Below are positions 20,913-32,853 of a stretch of 64,000 nt of DNA, in pieces (position 1 is the stretch's first letter; the number at the start of each line of letters is the position of its first letter). The DNA is taken from assembly GCF_949628265.1 (NCBI RefSeq), contig NC_088789.1, positions 1,364,001 through 1,428,000 on the forward strand, given 5' to 3'. This DNA comes from Cloeon dipterum (taxonomy: Eukaryota > Arthropoda > Insecta > Ephemeroptera > Baetidae). Below the pieces are notes generated by a model. The model saw nothing but the letters and a program-made list of their open reading frames with translations. It did not search any database and had not been told where the DNA came from. The position numbers were made by a program, and so were the translations under genes.

Positions 20913-22906
20913 ATGAACTCTACTCTCCTGTGCTCGGAAAATTCTTCTAACAAGGTAACAGAACTTCTCATATTGAAATGTTTATCTTTTTAATCATATC
21001 ATAAATAACTGATATTGTTCCAATTAAATTCGTGCAGATTTCTTTACTATTATTATTCTGTTATAATAACTAGGCGGTGGACACCGGAGATGATGTGCAG
21101 GTGGAGATAAAGACGAAGAAAACAATGACCCAAGAAGAGAGATTGGAGCTGTGCGAAAGGCTGGACCGAGAACTAGATGACTACATCTCCGGTCTCGAGA
21201 AGAAATCCTACACTGAAGGTTGGCCTGAAGACAGATGGCAAGAGGTATGATACATAAATACTTCATATTTCATGTCTCATCGCTTCTCTACATTCGTAGG
21301 AAATGGAGAAGCACCCATTTTTCATGACAAAGGTGCCCGAGGAAGGTAAACTGCCGCCACTTCTCGAGGGCATCCAGCAATTGAAATACGATCCTGCTGA
21401 AAACACAGCCGAAGGTTTTATTTTAAACCACCGACTAATTTTTATAATGAAGCCTTGATTTTATTTAGAGCTCGCAACAAACTACAAAGAGGATGGGAAC
21501 TTTAATTTCAAGCACAGCAAATACAGAATGGCCATAATGAGCTACACGGAAGGCATCAAAGCGCAATCAGTAAACAACACGCTAAATGCTGAGCTGCATA
21601 ATAACAGGGCGGCCGCACAATTTTTCTTAAAAAATTACAGGTACGGATAATTAAGGTTGGTAAAGACAGCGATTTGTCAGGGAATCCTGTCTGTACTCCA
21701 AATCGTGTGTAACAGTCGTGCAGTAGTCTAAACTATTTTAAAAAATAATAAGAATGAAAAAATCATCAAATGTCAAGCGTTTTTCCAATGTAAAGAAGCT
21801 AGAAGGTTTTGAACTTGTGTAGGAAATTGGTGCGCCAGGTGTTTTGAATTCTGTCCGTACCTGAATATTCTTTGAAATTAGAGAAAAATTATTTTTTAAA
21901 AATGCTCCTGATATTTACAAAGATTTTATATAGTTGTGTGTTGTCATCTATGCTAACAAGTATGATTATTTCAGAATTAATTCCTTATTAATTTTTAAAA
22001 TTTATTTGTAGGTCCTCGTTGCTAGATTGCCAAGCAGCTATAAAGTTGCAGTCAAATTATCTTAAGCCCATTACCAGAGCAGCGAAGTGCTGCTTACAAA
22101 TGAAGAGAGAAGACGAATGCATTTCATATTGTGACCAAGGTCTAGCAATTGCTGGGGAGAATGACAAAGAACTAGTGGATATGCGAAAGAAAGCGATTTA
22201 TCAAAAGGTGAGTGGTTAGGAATTGTTTTTCTAACGAGACTAATGCATAAGTACAGAAAGTGAAAGCCCGGGACGAGAGAAAAGCCACGGTCGCCAAGCG
22301 TTTGGAAGAGCAGTTCCTGGGCAAGATGAAAAAGACGATAAAAGAGAGAGGCATCCAGGTCAAGGGCTGGGCCGACCACGACCATTTGGACATCGCGGCT
22401 CTCGAACCTTGCTTCCCGGCGGCAGCTCATTGCCCGGTGTCATTGGGCGAAGACGGCAGATTAACGTGGCCCGTCTTGTTCCTCTATCCACACTACGGCG
22501 TCACGGACCTTGTTCAGCAGTTCCACGAAGACACCACGTAAGCGCTTCCTCATTGTCACAGCCATAAATACAGAATTCTTTGCATTCAGCTTCAGAGAAC
22601 AGCTGCAAGAGCTCTTCCCGGCCGACTCGCAAGCCGAATGGGACACCGAACGAGTTTTTGTCAACATCGAAGACATGAAAATTTACTTTGAAAGCAGCTG
22701 TAAGGAGGAATTGGTGCCTGTTTCAAAAGACTCGACACTTCTGGAGGTGCTCCAAGATCAAAGGTGCAAACTGCTCGCTCAAAGGTCCGCAGCGTTGATT
22801 TTACTGATGAAATTCTATTTGCAGGTACATCGTGCACAGTGGAACGCCTAGCTTTCTGGTTGTGATTGCTGGTAGTGCAGCAGAAAATAGGATTAAAGCT
22901 TTGTAA
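20913..22906 (+). CDS. TTC4: TPR-domain Hsp90 co-chaperone TTC4/Dpit47
   Basis: Cytosolic/nuclear co-chaperone that links Hsp90 and Hsp70 through a TPR domain; the Drosophila orthologue Dpit47 also contacts DNA polymerase alpha. Eight exons: 20913-20954, 21074-21244, 21300-21414, 21469-21640, 22012-22207, 22257-22537, 22590-22763 and 22825-22906, giving 410 residues. All sites are GT-AG and the frame is unbroken. N-terminal motifs include [20 protein letters not shown] (the conserved HPFFM-P region). The TPR block spans ~110-225 ([60 protein letters not shown]). The C-terminal wheel-like domain runs from about 265, with [20 protein letters not shown], and ends [22 protein letters not shown] box precedes it. 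Recognition is very strong. Confidence 0.95.
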
Positions 22907-22909
22907 ATG

Positions 22910-23950
22910 TTTCCTCTCTTTGCGCAAAATTTGTACTAAATTTTATCTTCAATGTGAAAATAAGACGGACAGCTCGTGATCAATCCACTCTTAATTTCAT
23001 TCATATAAAGAGCCCAATATTCAATGAGAGATGCTAAATTTTAATCAAATATAGAGAGAATTACATTCAAAAGTAACACAGCCGCGCCAGCCGCCGCCTT
23101 AAATCCCGCGGCTGAGACCTCTACTCGGTAATAAAAAATAATTATGATACTAAAAAAACCGTCCGAATTTTTTTTAAAGAATTTTAATTCAAGACTATCT
23201 AGCTAAGCTGCGCCAGCCGCTGGTGAAAAAAGGTAAAAAATTAAAAAATTTTAACAAAATAATATTGTGGTTAAGCAAATACATATTGTCAGCCGCCATT
23301 GAGAATGGTCAGCCGCCTTGAAAAATTAGGCTAACAAGCCGGTCCCGCCTGCTGCCGGTCAAGAATTAAATAAAATCAAAAATTCCGAGAAAAAAAATCA
23401 ATCTCCTACCCTTAGGGCCGTTTTAAGCATACTATCAAGCTTCTTGACGTTTAAAATATTGACAGCCGTCAGCCGCCGGTGAAAATGGCCAGCCGCGGCT
23501 GCTGGGCCAAAATTCGGCTAATCCTGTCCCACCAGCCACCAGCCGTCGCCTTAAATCTCGCAATTCTCGCGTCTGTGAACTTATGGCAAAATCTTGGCGC
23601 CTCTGAGTTTGAAAATTTCACGTGTTTAAAAAAGTGGAAAGGGGCGTGTCATCTTGGTCTCTGACGGTCGAGAAATCGGCTGATGAGACAATAACAATTA
23701 GATATTATACACAATATTATCCTGAATTGCAAGGGAAAATCGTTATTTATCTTAGTTTTCCATTTATATTTTTATTACTTATTCTTTTATTATTTTGTGA
23801 CGTCGAAAACAGCGTTCTCTCGATACGTACACAACAAGAATTCGTCCATGCTGGACCATTTGACTTGTTTGCTCTGCTGAACAGTATTTTTGCTTAGTTA
23901 GGTAATATCTGACAACTTTTCACTTGGTATTTATTGACTATTCATCTTCA
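22910..23950. other. TTC4-DHX57 intergenic region with CAGCCGCC clusters
   Basis: No gene seen. Between 23084 and 23580 the motif CAGCCGC or CAGCCGCCG recurs at irregular spacing, often with CTTAAAT or TGAAAA after it. A related copy (CAGCCGCCGCCTTAAATCTC) lies at about 63925. The last 300 bp should hold the DHX57 promoter and 5' UTR. Confidence 0.5.
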
Positions 23951-23961
23951 TTATCTGTAGA

Positions 23962-26900
23962 ATGGACGGCGTAGTAAAGAAAAAAGGTGCGAGCCGACCT
24001 AACCGCGGTGGCGGTGCGGCAAGCAAAGCTCAGAAGCCTCAGCCCAGTGCTTCGAGAAACGCAGGTTTTAGCAAGAAGGGGGACATGGAGTCTTTCAAGG
24101 ATGGCACCTGTGAAGACACAGTTGTATACGCCAAAGAAACACCGAACCACAGGTTTTTTATTTCTACCCTCTTCCTCTGACGTAATATTAATTTTTTTTT
24201 TAATTTTCAGCGCACCCGAACCTCTGCAGACGTTGAAGGTAGAACTGCAGAAACTGTACATGTCGAAAGACAATGAGAAGCTCGTCATGGATGCTCTAAA
24301 GCACGCTCATGGAGATGTAAGACGGTTAATTTTTGGCCTTATGAAAATCGCTTATTTTGATGCACTAGGAATTTGAGTTGAGTGAAAAGTCTGCTTACAA
24401 AGACCAAGGTGCAGGGGCGCTGAAACAATACTGGATGTCCAGAAGCACACTCATCGTGCAAGGCGGGATCGACTATTCCAACAGAGAAAAAAACCACACG
24501 CTGCAAGGACCAAACCAAATCAGTGCCTTCGCTCTGAAAAAATTAGAAAGGTTTTAAATATTGATTATTATTCTGTGCACGCATCTAAATTAATTTTAAA
24601 ATTCGCAGCTTTGGCTTCCACTCTACCCACTGTGTTGAGGCGCTGAACATTTTCAATGGAGATGTGAGTCAAGCGCTGCAATTACTGTGTTCAGCATATT
24701 TTAGTTCGCCCGAGCCGCAAGAGCCGCTTGAAAAGCTTTCGGACAGCGTAATAGATGCTAGGCAAGAAGAAAAGGAAGCCCTGGAGGCGATTTATGACTC
24801 TGAATTTGCTGAGCGGATTCCGTACAAAGTTTGGTGCTTGAAACTTAATTTACCGTACTTACGAAAGCTCTGTGATAAACCGAAAGTGGTTGTTCCTACG
24901 AAACCTGCCAAGGAGCTGTGTAGATTTTATCTTAAAGGAGTTTGCAGACAGTCTTACAACTGCAAGTTCTCCCACGAAGGCTTGTCCAAAGCCTCGACCG
25001 TGTCGGACGCCCATTTGCGAGACCCGAAAGACGAGAGCACGCTGTTCGAGATGGAAATCCGCTTCCCGGAAGGAAACAACTACCCCACGGACGCTCCTCT
25101 TGTTTGCGTTTCTGCAGAAAGCTCAAAGTTCCCCACGGATTTGTGCTTGAAAATTTCTAAAAAGCTGAACGACGAGGCCAAACTGCTGGCCGAGCAGGGA
25201 TTTCCCGCCATTTTCTCGTTGGTCGGCATTCTGGAGCAAGAGACTGAAATCGCGCCCCTCCTCAACCTACCGAGACCAGGACCGAGGCAGTTGGAGCCCC
25301 TCGTCCCCACTGACCAGGGGGAGGAGCAGGTTCAGGAGACGACTAATAACAAAAACTCCAAGAAACAAAACCCGCAGTCGGCACCTAGAGGAGCGCGCCA
25401 GAAGTCCTCCGACCAGATTGTCCGTGAAAACGAACGCCTGAGAAAACTGCACCTGGAAAAACCGGAGTTCCAACAGTACAAGAAAATGATGCAGGCAAGA
25501 AAAAACCTTCCGGCCTGGAGCGAGCAGAATAAAATCCTGGAAGCGCTTCGTACGAGTCAGGTGGTGGTCGTCAGCGGCGCCACAGGGTGCGGCAAAAGCA
25601 CTCAGGTGCCGCAGTTCATCATGGACGAGTGGCTCGGAGGGGATCGCTTCGACCCCTCCTCAAACGTCGAGATCATCTGCACGCAGCCGCGCCGCTTGTC
25701 CGCCATCGGGGTGGCAGAGCGCGTGGCCGACGAGCGGGCCGAGAAAATCGGCCAGTCGGTCGGCTACCAAATCCGTCTCGAGTCGAAAACCTGCAGCTCG
25801 ACCCGCCTGCTGTTCTGCACGACGGGAATTCTGCTCCGGCGGCTGGAAGGGGACGCCGAACTGGGCGCCGTGTCCCACGTGATCGTGGACGAGGTGCACG
25901 AGAGAAGCGACGAGTCCGACTTCTTGCTCATGATCCTGCGGGACCTGCTGCCAAAGAGACCCGACCTGAAGATCGTCCTGATGAGCGCCACCCTGAACGC
26001 CGACCTTTTCTCGCAGTACTTCGGGCAGGTGCCCGTCATCGAAATTCCCGGCCGGACTTTCCCTGTGGAGCAGCTCTTCCTGGAAGACACCCTTGCCAAA
26101 ATCGGCTACACCGTCGACGAGCACTCGCAGTACGCCAGGCACGTCAAGCTGAACAACCTGAGTGACATCAGGGAGCTGGACACGGCCGGCAGCGACGATT
26201 TGGAGCTGGAGCTGTCCATCGTCGGCGACAACTTCTCGGCAGCCCACGACAGGACTCCCGACGAGAAACTGAGTCCCGCGCAGCTGTTCCACCGATACGA
26301 AGGGTTCGACAAGCAGGTCTGCAAAACCATCCTGTACATGGAGCCTGAGAAGATTAATTACGAACTGATCGAGGCCACCCTGGTCTACATCGCGCAGGGC
26401 GACCACAAATATCCCAAGAAGGGCTCCATTCTAGTCTTCCTGCCGGGGCTGGCCGAGATCACGGCCATGCTGGACCAGATCAAGGACCACAGAGTTTTGG
26501 GCCAGAGGAGAGGGAAATTTGAAATTATTCCGTTGCACTCTTCTCTCAGCAGCGAGGACCAAGCCCTGATATTCAGGAAACCAAAGGAAGGCGTGCGGAA
26601 GATAGTGCTGTCCACGAATCTGGCCGAGACGTCCATCACCATCGACGACTGCGTGTTTGTCGTGGACGCCGGGAAAATGAAAGAGAAGAGGTACGACCCG
26701 AACAAGAACATGGAGTCGCTCGAGCTGTGCTGGGTGTCCCAAGCAAACGCCCTGCAACGCCGGGGACGAGCCGGCAGAGTCATGCCTGGGGTTTGCTTCC
26801 ACCTTTACACCAAACACAGGTTCGAGTGGCAGTTCTTGAAGCAGCCCATTCCTGAATTGCAGAGGGTGCCTTTGGAGCAGCTAGTCTTAAAAATTAAGGT

Positions 26901-29770
26901 TGGTTTCAAGAGTAAACACTTTAATATTTTTAATATTTTGGGGGGCGGAGGCAGGCGCGTGTGGCAATTAAGTCTAAAGGACGGAGAATTTCACGGCACT
27001 TCTGATGAACTTTGGTTTTTTAATCTACGACCCATAGGAGTTGAGTTATTCATTTTTAAAGTAAAATAAACGAGATTTGTGACATTTGAAACTTTTGTTT
27101 TCGGGGCCCAGGTGGGGCCCTATGGGCCGGACGGCGCCGATTAGAATAACAATCGATGCCCCTTAGTAGGGTGCGTCCGCCCGTGTTTGGTTTTCCAAAA
27201 TCTGACCATTATTCGAATTTTTCTCGGCTGAATTTTCGGAAAAGTTGAAAATTTCAAAGACTTTGCCGGCCATATCTTTGGTCCAGGGCAAATATTCGTA
27301 AAATTTCTACTCAGTCGACATTAAATTTATCTGGACTCATATTGATACCAAAGACGACCTGATCTGATCAAAGTCTTGGGAGGAGTAGGTTTTTGAAATT
27401 TAAAAAACGTGATTTTTGCACCTCCTCCATAAGAGTAGCATGGGAAATCGAAAATTCGCGATTTTTACCAAACACAGCAAACTTTAAGACTTTTACTGAC
27501 TCCATCGCACGAATGAGACTGCTTTTGGTCTGGAAACCGTTTTTCAGATTTTTCCCGCCCATAGAAAAATTAAAATTAATTTTTTTCGGTTTTTCGACTT
27601 AACAAACGAAAAAGATTTTATTTTTGTTTAAATTCGGCCGTTTGTCCGATCGTCGACCATCGGACAGGTCTTGGATGGGGCTTTAACCTACGGTACTCAA
27701 ACGACCTTTTCCAGTCCGGTTGTTAATGATTTTCCAATAATTTTGATCATATTTGGCTACGATTTTTCTCCATTGCCTGTCACCGACCTTCCTCAGGTCA
27801 CGCGACCTGCGATCCATCCCCTAACTTTTTTTATAATTTCTGACAGTATGTTTTATATTAATTTTTTTCATTTTCTTGCAGGTTTTGACCTTATTCAAAG
27901 GCAGAGAGCCAATGGAAGTTTTGCTGAACACGCTGGAGCCACCATCTGAGGAATCGGTCAGCACAGCCATACGGCGTCTTCAAGACGTCGGTGCCTTGGA
28001 CAACGCGGGCGCCCTGACTGCCCTGGGGCACCACCTGGCCGCCTTGCCCGTGGACGTGCGAATCGGAAAACTGATCCTGCTCGGGGCCATCTTCAGCTGC
28101 GTCGACTCTGCCCTGACCATGGCGGCGTGTCTCAGCTACAAGTCGCCGTTCGTCAGTCCGTTCTCCAAGAGGGACGAAGCGGACAAGATAAAGCGCCAGT
28201 TTTCAACGTACAACAGCGACCAACTGACCGTCCTGCGCGCGTACAAAGGCTGGCAGAAGGCCAAGGAGGCGGGCTACTCGGCCGGCCAGTCGTTCGCCCA
28301 AGAAAACTTCCTCTCGCACAGGACGCTGCAGATGATCGTGGAAACGAAACTGCAGTTTCTCGAGCTGTTGGTGTCCATTGGATTCGTGCCTTCGGACGAG
28401 TTCGACAGCTTCAGGGTGAAGAAAGCGGCCAAGATGGGCAGGGACGTGACCCTCGATAGCTCAGGCGCCAAGCTGAACGAGCACAACGAAAACTACAAAC
28501 TGCTCTCCTCGATTCTGTGCGCTGCGCTCTATCCAAATGTGGTCAAGGTGCTTTCTCCTCAGCAGCTGTACGCCTTGCAGGCCAGTGGTGCGGTTCCCAG
28601 GACGCCCAAACCAGAGGAGCTTAAGTTTAAAACCAAAGATGACGGATATGTGGCCATGCACCCCTCATCTATCAATTACCAGGTAAATTTGGAGCAAGCG
28701 AACCCGATTTTTCTTTCATGAAAATTTTTAGCGGTTCGGGACGCCCTTTGCAGGGCAGGGGTGGGGTACGAATATGTTCAAAAGACGCACGATTTTACGG
28801 CGAGTCTGATAAGTATTGGTTTTTAACTCTACAACCCATAGGAGTCGAGCTAATAATTTTTAAGGTTCATAAAACGTGATTTGTGACATTTCAAATTTTG
28901 GTTTTCGGGGCCCAGGCGGGGCCCTGTAGGCCACATGGTGCTGATTTTGGCACTAATCGATACCCCTCAGTAGGGTGCGTTCGCCCGTGTGTGGGGTTTT
29001 CAAAATCGGATCATTTTCCGAATTTTAACGAATTTTTTCCGGCCAATTTTTCGAAAAGGTCGAAATTTTCAAAAAATGGTTTTGTTTTTATTTTAAATTC
29101 GGTCGTCTATCCGATCGTTGACAACGAACCCTCACCGGACAGGTCTCAGACGGGGCATTGACCTGCGGTACTTTAACGACCTTTTTCAGGGTACCCCACA
29201 CCCTGAGATCCATTCCCATGCGTGTTTTTAATGCTTTTTAAGTACTTTTGAGCACTCGACGGCGATTTTCATCCTCTCCTGTCATTGACCTTCCTCATTT
29301 TTCGGATCATTTTCGCGGTTTTGCCGGCGACTTGTTTTTTATTAATTATATTTTTCAAAAAGATTATATTTTATCTTCCGTTTCGAGAGAAAATTTCAAT
29401 ATTTTACGTTTTATTGTTCCAGGTCGGCCTATACAGTAGTCCCTATCTTGTGTTCCACGAGAAAATCAAAACGAGCCGCATTTTCATCCGAGAATGCTCG
29501 ATGGTGCCCGCGCTGGCGCTGGTCCTCTTGACGGGCAGTTCACTCAACGTGGAAATCCACTCTGGAATGACCGTGGTCGCTCTCGAGGGCGGCTGGATTC
29601 GATTCGGCGTCGACTCGCACCCGGTTGCCGAGATGTACAAGGGCATCAGGGTCGAGTTGTTCAAACTGATGGATAAGAAAATCGCTGATCCAAGCTACGA
29701 CTTCCAGTCTGAGGTTTTGAGTCAGCACGTGATCAAAGCCATCATTAGATTGCTCACTTCAGAATTGTGA
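23962..29770 (+). CDS. DHX57: DEAH/RHA-family RNA helicase DHX57
   Basis: Putative ATP-dependent RNA helicase of the DEAH/RHA family. Six exons: 23962-24152, 24211-24316, 24369-24550, 24609-26898, 27882-28682 and 29423-29770, giving 1305 residues, near the human length. All introns are GT-AG and in phase. Domains in order: a low-complexity basic N-terminus; a UBA-like helix set around residues 160-190 (FGFHSTHCVEALNIFNGD); an RWD domain interrupted by a CCCH zinc finger at ~263-281 (CRFYLKGVCRQSYNCKFSH); motif I GATGCGKST at ~483; DEVHER at ~586; SAT at ~618; motif V STNLAETSITIDD; motif VI QRRGRAGRV at ~876; then HA2 and OB-fold regions in exons 5-6. UBA, RWD and CCCH ahead of DEVH are diagnostic. 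Introns 4 and 5 (between exons 4-5 and 5-6) each carry a copy of the same GC-rich repeat. Confidence 0.96.
26935..27800 (+). repeat. GC-rich dispersed family, copy in DHX57 (between exons 4 and 5)
   Basis: Shares a long colinear stretch with 28740-29300: the CCCATAGGAGT line, then GGGGCCCAGGTGGGGCCCT and CAGTAGGGTGCGT-type segments, then CGGACAGGTCT. It also matches 13400-15250 at the GACCTGATC/GGAGGAGTAG segment. It is AT-richer than that copy, consistent with decay. Confidence 0.75.
28740..29300 (+). repeat. GC-rich dispersed family, copy in DHX57 (between exons 5 and 6)
   Basis: Same orientation as the copy in the preceding intron, starting near GCAGGGCAGGGGTGGGG and running through GGGGCCCAGGCGGGGCCCT to the CCTCACCGGACAGGTCTC region. 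It is internally shortened relative to the upstream copy. Confidence 0.75.
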
Positions 29771-29844
29771 TCAGATTTAATTTTCAAATATTAATTGCTA
29801 TCCGCACTGGATGGTGTATTTATACTATGACTTAAAGAATCGAG

Positions 29845-29850
29845 ATTAAA
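29845..29850 (+). promoter_or_regulatory. polyadenylation signal ATTAAA for DHX57
   Basis: ATTAAA variant signal 75 bp after the DHX57 stop, just before the boundary of the foldback element at 29905. Confidence 0.45.
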
Positions 29851-29904
29851 GAATGTTGCAACCAAATCGTCTTTTTTATTCCAAATTTTCCACTTTTAAC
29901 ATTT

Positions 29905-30276
29905 AAAGACCGTATTTGACCAAGTTTCTTAGCACACCAATCGATTCTTGAGGGTCAAATTAAGTAAAGCGGATATTTTTCCGAACAAAATGTCCAGCGC
30001 GACGTGCGAAATTTTTTCCTTCCCGCCAAAACAATATGAATGCGAGAAGTGCGCATGCGTCAGAGCTGGCTGGATGTGACAAAGAAGTCATTTGTGCAGG
30101 CGCTCTCTCTGCAAAACCAGCTCTGGCGCACGCGCAGATCTCGTATTCATATTGTTCAGGCGGGAAAAAAATTTCGCACGTCGCGCTAGACTCTGGTCGG
30201 AAAAAATATCCGCTTTACTTAATTCGACCCTCAAGAATCGATTGGTGTAGTCAGAAACTTCGTCAAAGACGGTCTC
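29905..30276. mobile_element. near-complete palindromic foldback element, copy 1
   Basis: The two halves are reverse complements over about 170 bp with a very short centre. Matching blocks include ACACCAATCGATTCTTGAGG, AAGTAAAGCGGATAT, GCGCGACGTGCGAAATTTTT and ACAATATGAAT. It has no coding content. Copies lie at 34190-34495 and, interrupted, at 31562-32235. A transcript across it would fold into one long hairpin. Confidence 0.85.
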
Positions 30277-30299
30277 AAAAAATCATTAACAGCTAGTCT

Positions 30300-31560
30300 G
30301 TGCTCCAACCAATTTTTTTCCTTTAAAGATGCGCAATTTTAGCGGAACCTCGTGGTTTCAGGTTTAGTTATGTCTAGAAGAAAATATGTGTAGGGTTTAT
30401 TTCCCAATGAATCAAATATATATTTCAAAAAATTAGCTTTTATCAGTATCAATAACTACACATGTTTCCAACTCTAAAAATTCTATCAGTATTTCTTCTT
30501 GTTTCAATATTATTGTGTGTATTTGTGTTTACAACTACTGCGACTATGACATTATATGAAGGCATAAATAATATTTACATACACATATAAATATTTTCCT
30601 TGTTACACATGCTTCCGCTTTACTGATACATTTTGTGTGTGTGTTATTTCAGAGAAGCAGTCCACTAGTATTCATTTCTTATTCTTTTTTTGCCGTTTTA
30701 ATTTGAATTGTGTGATTATTAAGAGTATACAACATTACATTCAAACACTCTTTGCTGAGATAATAATTCACAAATTAATGAATGGCCAATGCTTAGGATT
30801 TTTGCTACAATGCGCGTATTTTACGTTTGGCGTGTTTGATGGAATGAGACCTAAATATTGTTCAGTAGTTAATCAACTATAAATGTATAATATATAATAA
30901 TCATCGCATTTGATCAACACCGATCTTACAGCTTTTCCATTAAAAAATGCAGGCAAATGATCAACTGGTTAAAATGCACACCACTATTTTGTAAATTCCT
31001 AAGATAAAAACTGCAGTTTTTACATTTTTTTTTTCAATTATTTTCCACTTCTTTCGTCTCCTCGTCATAAGGCAGGGTTTTGTGTGTGTGTAAATGATGT
31101 GCTCTTATCAGGTAAAGGACCAACTTGCGTGTGTGTGTGTGTCATCAGGAGAGAAACAATCAATCGATTTATTTAAAACATGACGCCTGCACAACTTATT
31201 TGTTTTGCACAGATATATAAACAGTAAAAGGGGTTTTGAACCCTGTTCATTGTACATAAAATGAACATTCATCTCAATACTCTCTAATAGATAACATACG
31301 GTAGTAGAAGAATATACAGTTGTGTGTGTGTGTGTGTTGTGTATTGAGATGGAATTCAATCGAAGGAGCAGATGATTTTCAACTCGGCACACTTCTCTCC
31401 AATAATATAATATAAGTTTGTTTTTTTCTCGATCACGTAAGTGTCCGACTCACAATTTCCAGAAAGTGAATAACAAACAAAACCAAAAAGATTGACAAGA
31501 TTTGAACAGGCTCTGCGAAACCTTCTATTCACAATTTTTAGGGCTCCGCCAATTAAAGGT
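30300..31560. other. intergenic, microsatellites only
   Basis: AT-rich unique DNA with short (GT)n or (CA)n tracts at about 31080-31092, 31128-31144 and 31320-31338. Open frames reach 94 codons but follow the repeats or low-complexity sequence. Confidence 0.55.
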
Positions 31561-31561
31561 T

Positions 31562-32235
31562 GCCCAAGATTTGACCAAATTTTCGTTTACACCAATCGAA
31601 TCCAAGAGGTTTGAATTAGGTTAGGCGACGAAGTTTTCCAACCGGACGTTTGTTTTTGGCGCCAAAAAAGATCGCGCAGATGGCGCATGCGTCAAATCAC
31701 TGGGATCCGTGGATTCACGCGACGCGCAGACATGGCGTCTGGTAGAGTACGGCGGGAAAGTTACAAACGTAAAATGAAATTGACATGGAAAATTTATTAT
31801 GAAAATCCCTTCAGCAAAATTGATATTTTTGTTATTAAAATTTATTTACTAACAGCTATTAGCCGGTTGATTGGCGAATCGACCGTTAGATGGCACATCA
31901 GACTGATGGAAATGTAGCAAAATACGCGGGAATGAAATTATTAGGTCGGCACGCCTCTTTTTCGACGCTTCTGATTGGCCTCCATTATTTCGACGCCATA
32001 TTGACTTCTGACCGTCGGAAATCCGCACACATTAAAACCCAGCCCCCGGTAGGGTAGATGACCGGTCAGTTAGCCGTCACAAAGACACGCGCGCGCCGGG
32101 ATCGACTTATCAGAGCGATCTGTTTTGGCGCCAAACAAATTTGACGTTACGCTGAACTTCCAGTCTCTCAACTTAATTCGAACCTGGGGAATCGATTGGT
32201 GTCGCCGACAACTTCGCCAAAGACCGACTTAAACT
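31562..32235. mobile_element. foldback-family element, copy 2, containing a second element
   Basis: Terminal parts match the foldback family (ACACCAATCGAATCCAAGAG at the left; its counterpart GGAATCGATTGGTGTCG at the right). The interior (about 31712-32055) matches the independent TIR element at 35754-35998, beginning ATTCACGCGACGCGCAGACA with GGCGTCTGGTAGAGTA and ending in AGCCCCCGG. It thus reads as one element inside another. Confidence 0.7.
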
Positions 32236-32239
32236 TATA

Positions 32240-32853
32240 AAAAAGTGTATAAATGGGCAAGCCTAACTACTACAAACAATTAAAAAAGAGTAGTGCGCTT
32301 CTCTAGTGCCAAACACAGAAAAATACATGCCAAAGTGTGCTCGGAACACATTTCCTGAGCTCCACCTCGCATTTCGGGTAATTAAATTATCAATAATTAT
32401 CATATATATTAAATATAAGCCCCGATGGCCCCATCCATGCGAATGCAACAGACAGTTAAAACATAACAACAAAATAATCAACTGTAACAAGATGGGGTGA
32501 ACTGAGTTTTGATTACTGAGGTGCAAATTCTACAGAATCCAGTTTTGTACTGCTCTGCAAACTAATAAAATAATAATATTAACGTAGTATTTGGGAAATC
32601 ACTAACTAGCTGGTAAATAAATAATACTTGCGACCAACAAAATCGATTAATCAAAGAGAATAGGGGTGGAAGGGGGGGTAAACATCAAAGTTCACACTTT
32701 CCATAGTCTGCGTGGTAAAGGAGAAATGGCAACACTTTCTTTGTTTTTGTTTTCGTCAAGTTCAACCCAGGAATAGAGAGAGGAAATGAAAAGAATCTGG
32801 AGTCAATGGCTCTAAAACTGCACAGCCTTTGCACTTTCTGATAATGTGGTGGT
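32240..32853 (-). other. 3' flank of winged eye
   Basis: No gene seen. This is presumably the wge 3' UTR and flank on the minus strand; no clear AATAAA on that strand was found. The G-rich run GGAAGGGGGGG is near 32670. Confidence 0.4.

Noticed and set aside
22019-22219. Reading TTC4 exon 5 as an independent small gene
   Set aside because: It is an internal TPR exon that joins in phase with exons at 21469-21640 and 22257-22537.
25587-26406. Open frames of 192 (plus) and 248 (minus) codons inside DHX57 exon 4
   Set aside because: They lie in other frames of a strongly conserved helicase exon whose true frame has all helicase motifs.
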